The notes beneath the pieces are model-generated. The model was not told where the DNA came from. It ran no database searches and saw nothing but the letters and a program-made list of their open reading frames with translations. A stretch of 12,283 bases of DNA. It comes from Kangiellaceae bacterium (GTDB taxonomy: Bacteria; Pseudomonadota; Gammaproteobacteria; Enterobacterales; Kangiellaceae). Below, one piece after another: positions 6,996-12,283 of this stretch. The stretch is taken from assembly GCA_030590405.1 (NCBI GenBank), contig JAUUYO010000087.1:1-12283 (forward strand), read 5' to 3'. How positions within the stretch are numbered: the first letter of the stretch is position 1; each line of letters opens with the position of its first letter. Position numbers and translations under genes: made by a program.

Positions 6996-9900
6996 ACGTA
7001 ATTCATGATTCATCGTTGCTCTCAGAATTGCCGGTTTGACTGGTTTATGCAACAGTTTCAACCCTTCATTTTTAATCTTATCTTCAACCGCTCTGGAATG
7101 ATCTGCGGTAACAATAATTGCAGGTATGTCTATACTTGTTTTATTTCTAATCGCTCGAATAAATTCCAACCCCGTTTTGCCTCGGTCTAGCTGATAATCA
7201 ACGATAAGAATATCAGGAATAAAATCTGATGCAAGTACTTGATTTATCTCTTCTTCAGCCTGAACAGCTCTGGTAATACATCCCCATCGATTAAATAAAA
7301 GTGACATGGCTTCAGTAATTTGTATTTCATTGTCGACACAAAGAACTTTTATACCTGTTAATGGTGATTCAACAATCATTGCTTGAGAAACGGCTACAGC
7401 CTTTGGCTTTACCTGATCGCTGATCCGCTCTATGAATAAATGAAAAACCGTACCTGTACCATACTGTGAACGTAATTCAATAGTATGCTTCAGGATGATC
7501 GAGATTCTTTCACTGATGGATAATCCAAGACCAATCCCTGACTCATTAGAAGTATAAGCTGGATCGGAAAGTTGCTTAAATTCGTTAAATATTTCATTTT
7601 GCTGCTCTTTTTTTATTCCGATCCCGGTGTCCCAAACTGACGCACGTAAATATTTACCGCGGATCTGGGTTGATACAAGAACGCCGCCTTTCGAAGTATA
7701 ACGAATCGCATTGCTCACAAAATTTTGCAATACCCTATAAAGTAACTCAGGATCACTTTGTATATTACAATGTCGTTTGGTAACCTTAAAACTTAAACCT
7801 TTTTTAATCGCAAATCCTGAAAACTGCTGTTCTAATGAATTAAGTACATCAAAGATATCGGTACTTCGAATAGAGGGATGGATAGTGCCACTATCCAGTT
7901 TTGAAATATCAATTAATGAACGGATAATATTTTCTGCTACAGCTAAACTCTGGTCAGTTTTTTCTACTAACTCAGCTTGCACATTTGTCATCGAAGCTGA
8001 TTCAGACAACAACATATCACTAAAAAGTCGCGCAGCGTTAAACGGTTGTAGCAAGTCATGACTGGCCGCAGCAAGAAATCGTGACTTGCTCTGATTGGCT
8101 TTTTCGGCGTCAGCTTTTGCAACCTCTAATGCATTAACTATTGAATGTAATTCATCAGTACGCATGTCAACACGCTGCTCCAACGTAATATTTATGTCTT
8201 TAAGTGCTAATTCAGCTTTCCGGCGGTTAGAAATATCTTGAGAAATAGTATAGATACCTTTTACTTTTCCATTGATGTCAAGATCTGGAATATAAGTCAA
8301 CAAATAATATCCTGAATTAATCCCGCTGCAGGCATACTCAAAGTGCTGTTTTTGATCGGCTAGCGCTAGATTCATGTAAGGAAGTTTATAATCATATTCT
8401 TCACTCGAAAGAATGGATCTAGCAGGCTTTCCTAAAATATTCTTTTTCTTCGTTTTGAGACTATTGGCAAATGATTTATTAACAAAACGAAATATCAGCT
8501 CCGTATCCAGATAGGCTAATAGTGCAGGTGAATTATCAGTATACAAAGTGACCCTGCGTTCATTCTCTTTTAAAGCCAACTCAATTTTCTTGTATTCAGA
8601 TATGTTTGTATAAGTTGTCACATAACCACCTTGTGGGAGAGGATTTCCGACGATATCCAGTACCATGCCATCATTACGAGCACGCTCATATCGATAGCTG
8701 AGACCTGAGCCTAAATGAGCGAGCCTTTTATCAATGTGTTCCTGTATTTCTCCCGGACCACAAAACCCTCTCTCCGCATTAAAATAAATTAAATCGGCAA
8801 CAGGCATGCCAGCTTTAAGAGTGTTTTTTGGGTAATTCATCAGCTTTTCATAACTATGATTCCAGGCAACAATGTTCTTGCCCACATCACTGACACAGAC
8901 CCCCTGAGTGATATTGTCCATTGTTATATCTATTAGCCGTCGATTAAATTTCAACGCTTGCGAAGTTGAACTCAATAAACTAATCACATCATCAACATTA
9001 GTATTTTTATCCTTAAACGCCGAGAGCATCACAGCTCGCGCAGAAGGAGACCCAATTGATGCGGATAAAATATTTTCTGTGTATTTTAACAAACGCTCAT
9101 CAACAATCTGGTTATCGCTATAATCAACAGAGAATTGTTCAAACGAAATAATCATACGTTCATGCCCAACAATTGCCGCAGCGAGCGACTTGAGATCTTT
9201 CACTAAAATATGCTCCTTATTAGAAGAAGAAGAAACAATTGATTTAGTCGCTATTGGTGCTGAGTGAGTATAGGCATAGGCTTGGATTTTTTCGGTAAGT
9301 GATTGCCTGGATAATTTGGAAAAAATATAAATCGATAATGAATTAATAACCAGTGATATAAAAAGCGATTCCGTCAATATCGAGTAACCCGAAAAACTGT
9401 TCAAATTAGATAATAATTTCTCCCCATTCATGCTCGGCATTAAGGTCAAAACAAACCAACAACTAATGCCACTTATTAACCCTACGATGGCGCCATTTTT
9501 TGTTGCTTTACCCCAAAATAAACCGAACAGTAGCGCAGGCATAAATTGCAACACCGCAGTAAAAGACAAATAGCCAATCGATGCTAATGATTGGCTCTTA
9601 TCAAAAATGCGGTAAAATCCATAGGAAAGTAGTAAGCAGAATGAAATCGCTACACGTCTGATGAACAGTATTTTTCGATTAAATTGTTTGTCTTTAAAAT
9701 GCTGTCTGGTCGCGCTGTGTAAAATAACGGGAAGCACCAAATCATTGCTGATCATCGTGCTTAAAGCAACGGTTGCGACAATCACCATGCCAGTCGCGGC
9801 AGAGAGTCCACCGATAAACACTATGGCACTCAATAAACCTTGTTTTTCTGCTAGCGGTAAAGCTAAAATATAGGTATCTGCATTGATCGCCTGGTTAGAA

Positions 9901-10811
9901 AAATATTGACTTCCCGCAACCACAATAGGAATAACAAATAGGGAAATTAACGTAAGATAAATGGGAAATATCCAACGAGCATAATCAAGATCCTTGCTTT
10001 GATGAAATTCAACAACAGAGACATGAAACTGTCTTGGCAAACAAAAAATGGCTGCAGCAGCCAATACTGTTTGAGTGAAAAAATTTTCCCAACTGATCCC
10101 CTCAGACCATAAATAGTTTAAATGAACATCTTGAGCCATTGCGATTATCAAACTGGCTGGACCATCAAAAATTGAAAATAGAGCAAAAAGCCCCACCGCA
10201 CAAAAGGCTATCAGTTTCACGATCGATTCAAAAGCGATCGCATTCATCATTCCATATTGATGCTCGGTAACATCTAAATTACGAGTGCCAAACAGTATTG
10301 AAAAAACGACCAATAAACAGGTAATAGACAGTGAATTAAGATGATGGTTGTTAAGTAAGTTTTGCTGTACATCAAAAACTTCAACACTCATAGTGATAGC
10401 TTTAAGCTGTAGTGAAATATAGGGAATAATAGCGATGACCGCAATAATGGTAACGATGGCCGCAATACTCTGCGACTTTCCAAATCGCGAAGCTATAAAG
10501 TCAGATATAGATGTGGTATTTTGCTCATGCCCAACTCTAACAAAACGCTTTAATAACGGCCAACCTAAAGTATAGATCAATATAGGCCCCAGGTAGATTG
10601 GCAGATACCCCCAACCTGTTTTTGCAGCGCTGCCAACCGCTCCATAAAAAGTCCAGGAGGTACAATAGATAGCCAGTGAAAAACTATAAACCAATGCCTT
10701 ACGCCTTGAGGAAATCACTTTAGGTTTGTTTTTATCGCTGGTGTAGGCAATCAAAAAAAGTAAACACACATAAGCAAATGCGATAACAACTATTTGCAAG
10801 GTAGAAATCAT
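6993..10811 (-). CDS. crbS: hybrid sensor kinase with SSF transporter domain, CrbS-like
   Basis: A 1272-residue inner-membrane hybrid histidine kinase. Residues 1-495 form an SSF domain with about 13 hydrophobic segments and signature stretches YCTSWTFYGAVGSAA and IPYISLQLKAI. A helical linker follows (about 535-615), of the sort called STAC in CbrA-type kinases. Two PAS domains lie at about 625-735 and 745-865, then a coiled coil (867-910), HisKA with H918 in SHDLLQP, HATPase with N1034, D1061 in DTGIG and GIGLGL at about 1092, and a C-terminal receiver (about 1153-1272) with D1160 and phosphoacceptor D1205. All catalytic residues are present. Known relatives (CrbS, MxtR, ErcS') control acs through a CrbR/ErdR regulator. 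Convergence on that regulator gene supports the pair. The ATG has a weak GGG upstream and a promoter match at 10855-10883. Whether the SSF domain transports or only senses is open. Confidence 0.93.
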   Translation of the reverse strand: MISTLQIVVIAFAYVCLLFLIAYTSDKNKPKVISSRRKALVYSFSLAIYCTSWTFYGAVGSAAKTGWGYLPIYLGPILIYTLGWPLLKRFVRVGHEQNTTSISDFIASRFGKSQSIAAIVTIIAVIAIIPYISLQLKAITMSVEVFDVQQNLLNNHHLNSLSITCLLVVFSILFGTRNLDVTEHQYGMMNAIAFESIVKLIAFCAVGLFALFSIFDGPASLIIAMAQDVHLNYLWSEGISWENFFTQTVLAAAAIFCLPRQFHVSVVEFHQSKDLDYARWIFPIYLTLISLFVIPIVVAGSQYFSNQAINADTYILALPLAEKQGLLSAIVFIGGLSAATGMVIVATVALSTMISNDLVLPVILHSATRQHFKDKQFNRKILFIRRVAISFCLLLSYGFYRIFDKSQSLASIGYLSFTAVLQFMPALLFGLFWGKATKNGAIVGLISGISCWFVLTLMPSMNGEKLLSNLNSFSGYSILTESLFISLVINSLSIYIFSKLSRQSLTEKIQAYAYTHSAPIATKSIVSSSSNKEHILVKDLKSLAAAIVGHERMIISFEQFSVDYSDNQIVDERLLKYTENILSASIGSPSARAVMLSAFKDKNTNVDDVISLLSSTSQALKFNRRLIDITMDNITQGVCVSDVGKNIVAWNHSYEKLMNYPKNTLKAGMPVADLIYFNAERGFCGPGEIQEHIDKRLAHLGSGLSYRYERARNDGMVLDIVGNPLPQGGYVTTYTNISEYKKIELALKENERRVTLYTDNSPALLAYLDTELIFRFVNKSFANSLKTKKKNILGKPARSILSSEEYDYKLPYMNLALADQKQHFEYACSGINSGYYLLTYIPDLDINGKVKGIYTISQDISNRRKAELALKDINITLEQRVDMRTDELHSIVNALEVAKADAEKANQSKSRFLAAASHDLLQPFNAARLFSDMLLSESASMTNVQAELVEKTDQSLAVAENIIRSLIDISKLDSGTIHPSIRSTDIFDVLNSLEQQFSGFAIKKGLSFKVTKRHCNIQSDPELLYRVLQNFVSNAIRYTSKGGVLVSTQIRGKYLRASVWDTGIGIKKEQQNEIFNEFKQLSDPAYTSNESGIGLGLSISERISIILKHTIELRSQYGTGTVFHLFIERISDQVKPKAVAVSQAMIVESPLTGIKVLCVDNEIQITEAMSLLFNRWGCITRAVQAEEEINQVLASDFIPDILIVDYQLDRGKTGLEFIRAIRNKTSIDIPAIIVTADHSRAVEDKIKNEGLKLLHKPVKPAILRATMNHELR

Positions 10812-10854
10812 TGAGTACCCGATATAAGAAAAATTCAGATTTTTATGTTAATCA

Positions 10855-10883
10855 AAGATATTGCTTATTGACGATTTAGTCAA
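10855..10883 (-). promoter_or_regulatory. kinase-gene promoter overlapping a weak operator copy
   Basis: On the minus strand TTGACT (10878-10883, 5/6 to TTGACA) is separated by 17 nt from TATCTT (10855-10860, 4/6 to TATAAT), 43 nt before the kinase ATG. The -35 sits within TTGACTAAATCGTC (10870-10883), which shares GACTAAA with the proposed regulator element and points to the kinase gene at 58 nt. It may be a self-regulatory site or simply the -35 box. Confidence 0.45.
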
Positions 10884-10921
10884 ACTAGAAAGGCGAGATA
10901 TATGCCTTACAAGTTACAATA

Positions 10922-10935
10922 TAGACTAAAGTTGA
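10922..10935 (+). promoter_or_regulatory. proposed CrbR-type operator upstream of the prpE-like gene
   Basis: TAGACTAAAGTTGA matches the acs site TAGACCAAAGTCTA at 11 of 14 positions, in the same orientation, and lies 77 nt before the start codon. Its centre is about 45 nt before a possible -10, as at acs, which argues for the same mode of activation at both genes. Confidence 0.48.
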
Positions 10936-10936
10936 A

Positions 10937-10992
10937 AGGTAAATATACTTAAATTTAGGTAAATTAGAAATTTATTCTCTTTCAATTTACCT
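10937..10992. repeat. AGGTAAAT repeats: two direct and one inverted, operator-like
   Basis: AGGTAAAT occurs at 10937-10944 and 10957-10964, exactly 20 bp apart (about two helical turns). An inverted copy, AATTTACCT at 10984-10992, forms a perfect 9-bp inverted repeat with AGGTAAATT at 10957-10965 around an 18-nt loop. The array surrounds the likely prpE promoter. Spacing and location suggest a second DNA-binding regulator; the regulator cannot be named from the sequence. Confidence 0.45.
10973..10978 (+). promoter_or_regulatory. possible prpE -10 hexamer
   Basis: TATTCT (4/6 to TATAAT) lies 34 nt before the start codon, with no recognisable -35 at 16-18 nt upstream. It was chosen because it sits at nearly the same distance from the TAGAC element as the -10 candidate at acs. 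An alternative, TATACT at 10944-10949, is a better hexamer but lies closer to the element. Confidence 0.25.
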
Positions 10993-11012
10993 GATATTAC
11001 TCGGAAAATAAA

Positions 11013-12283
11013 ATGACTAGTAACGATATACGACAACTCCATAGTCAATCACTACTCCATCCCAACCAATTCTGGCTTGCAGCAGCTAATCAAGTTCATT
11101 GGTCCCGACCTCCCACAACAGCTTGCACAGAAACCGATTTATCAAATAACACCGCACAATGGTTTGCTGGAGGCGAGTTAAATTCTTGTTATAACGCACT
11201 CGATTGTCATATTGAAGCTGGCTTTGGTGAGCAAACTGCAATTATATATGAGAGTCCAGTAACTAATACTTCGCAAAAAATGAGTTATAAACAATTACTA
11301 GACCAGGTCTCGCATTTTGCAGGCGCATTAAGCGCGAAAGGTTTAATTAAGGGCGACAGGGTGGTTATTTATATGCCGATGATCCCTCAAGCGGTAATCG
11401 CGATGTTGGCCTGCGCCAGACTCGGAGTGATTCACTCAGTTGTATTTGGCGGTTTTGCCGCAAATGAGCTGGCCATAAGGATCGATGATGCTAAACCCAA
11501 AGCCATTATCACAGCCTCTTGCGGGGTTGAAGTCAGCCGTATTATTAATTACAAAACGTTACTTGATCGAGCGATCGAACTTGCTCGACATCAACCAGAA
11601 TTCCAGGTCATTTATCAACGCAAACAACAGTTAGCCAAACTTGATAAACCAGGGGATATTGATTGGCAGGAGTTTTCTGAGAACGCTGAGTTTGCCAAAT
11701 GTGTTGCCGTAAAGGCGACTGATCCTTTGTATATTCTTTACACTTCTGGCACGACTGGCAAGCCTAAAGGGGTGATTCGCGACAATGGTGGGCATTGCGT
11801 CGCATTAAAGTGGAGCATGCAGAATATTTATAATGCATCCCCTGGCGATGTGTACTGGGCAGCCTCCGATATTGGCTGGGTAGTCGGTCATTCTTATATC
11901 GTTTATGGTCCGTTATTTAATCGTAACACGACTGTTTTATATGAAGGTAAACCCGTCGGCACGCCAGATGCTGGTGCTTTTTGGCAGATAATAGCTAAAC
12001 ACAAAGTAAAAGTACTGTTTACCGCTCCGACAGCAATCCGTGCGATCAAAAGAGAAGATCCAGGGGGTGAGCTGATCGGAAAAAATGATTACGACCTTTC
12101 ATCATTATCCGCATTATTTTTAGCCGGTGAACGTTCTGATCCCGATACTTTGTTATGGGCAGAAAAACAATTACAAGTTCCAGTGATTGATCATTGGTGG
12201 CAAACGGAAACAGGTTGGTCTATTTGCGCTAACTGTTTAGGTGTTGATCCCTTGCCGGTAGTGCAAGGCTCACCAACGACTGC
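11013..12283 (+). CDS. prpE: propionyl-CoA synthetase-like acyl-CoA ligase, 3' end outside the window
   Basis: The first 423 codons of an AMP-forming short-chain acyl-CoA synthetase; the family is about 630 residues, so roughly a third is missing at the window edge and the catalytic C-terminal lysine cannot be checked. The ATP loop YTSGTTGKPKG starts at residue 243, and WWQTETGW is at 395-402. The run ICANCLGVDPLPVVQGSPTT after it and SCGVEVSRIINYKTLLDRAIELA in the middle are typical of PrpE/ACSS3 enzymes rather than Acs. It would activate propionate with ATP and CoA. ATG is preceded by GGAAAA with a 7-nt gap, a clear ribosome site. It is a paralogue of the acs product (shared YMPMI...AMLACAR and HSVVFGGF). 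It is divergent from the kinase gene and shares the acs-type operator, so regulation with acs is likely. Preference for propionate over other short acids is inferred. Confidence 0.88.
   Translation, partial: MTSNDIRQLHSQSLLHPNQFWLAAANQVHWSRPPTTACTETDLSNNTAQWFAGGELNSCYNALDCHIEAGFGEQTAIIYESPVTNTSQKMSYKQLLDQVSHFAGALSAKGLIKGDRVVIYMPMIPQAVIAMLACARLGVIHSVVFGGFAANELAIRIDDAKPKAIITASCGVEVSRIINYKTLLDRAIELARHQPEFQVIYQRKQQLAKLDKPGDIDWQEFSENAEFAKCVAVKATDPLYILYTSGTTGKPKGVIRDNGGHCVALKWSMQNIYNASPGDVYWAASDIGWVVGHSYIVYGPLFNRNTTVLYEGKPVGTPDAGAFWQIIAKHKVKVLFTAPTAIRAIKREDPGGELIGKNDYDLSSLSALFLAGERSDPDTLLWAEKQLQVPVIDHWWQTETGWSICANCLGVDPLPVVQGSPTT

Overview
The window looks like a chromosomal segment of an AT-rich (roughly 40% GC by eye) gammaproteobacterium, probably free-living or marine. 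The basis is gene content: an Acs of the enterobacterial/Vibrio type, a DcaP-like outer-membrane porin, a CrbS-type kinase carrying an Na+/solute symporter (SSF) domain, and a PrpE-like synthetase. The genus cannot be fixed from the sequence alone. Almost everything fits one theme: taking up, activating and sensing short-chain fatty acids such as acetate and propionate.

Layout, left to right. Positions 1-67 hold nothing I can name. From about 2.6 kb down to 68, on the minus strand, lies a two-gene operon: a cNMP-binding/CBS/DUF294 nucleotidyltransferase-like protein followed 6 nt later by a DnaQ-like DEDDh 3'-5' exonuclease. A separate minus-strand gene at 2808-4091 encodes a DcaP-like porin and ends in a clear intrinsic terminator (2756-2782). 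A 203-bp divergent intergenic region separates it from acs (acetyl-CoA synthetase, plus strand). Eleven nt after acs comes a GTG-started NarL/LuxR-type response regulator (CrbR-like). It converges with a 1272-residue hybrid sensor kinase, CrbS-like, on the minus strand: SSF, linker, two PAS, HisKA, HATPase and REC. A 201-bp divergent region then leads to a propionyl-CoA synthetase-like gene on the plus strand, cut by the window edge after 423 codons.

How the parts fit. The porin would admit small carboxylates. Acs and the PrpE-like enzyme activate them to acyl-CoA with release of AMP and PPi. The kinase and regulator are the expected acetate-responsive switch. The sequence supports this: a 14-bp element, TAGACYAAWGKYKA, occurs at similar distances (65-90 nt) upstream of the porin, acs and prpE-like start codons, oriented toward each gene. 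A weaker copy faces the kinase gene. I propose it as the binding site of the regulator encoded here.

The least understood part is the DUF294/exonuclease pair. Its recurrent association with acetate-activation genes suggests a nucleotide-based control layer that has not been explained. The gap between regulator and kinase holds a small palindromic, TA-flanked, MITE-like segment that appears to supply the stop codons of both genes.
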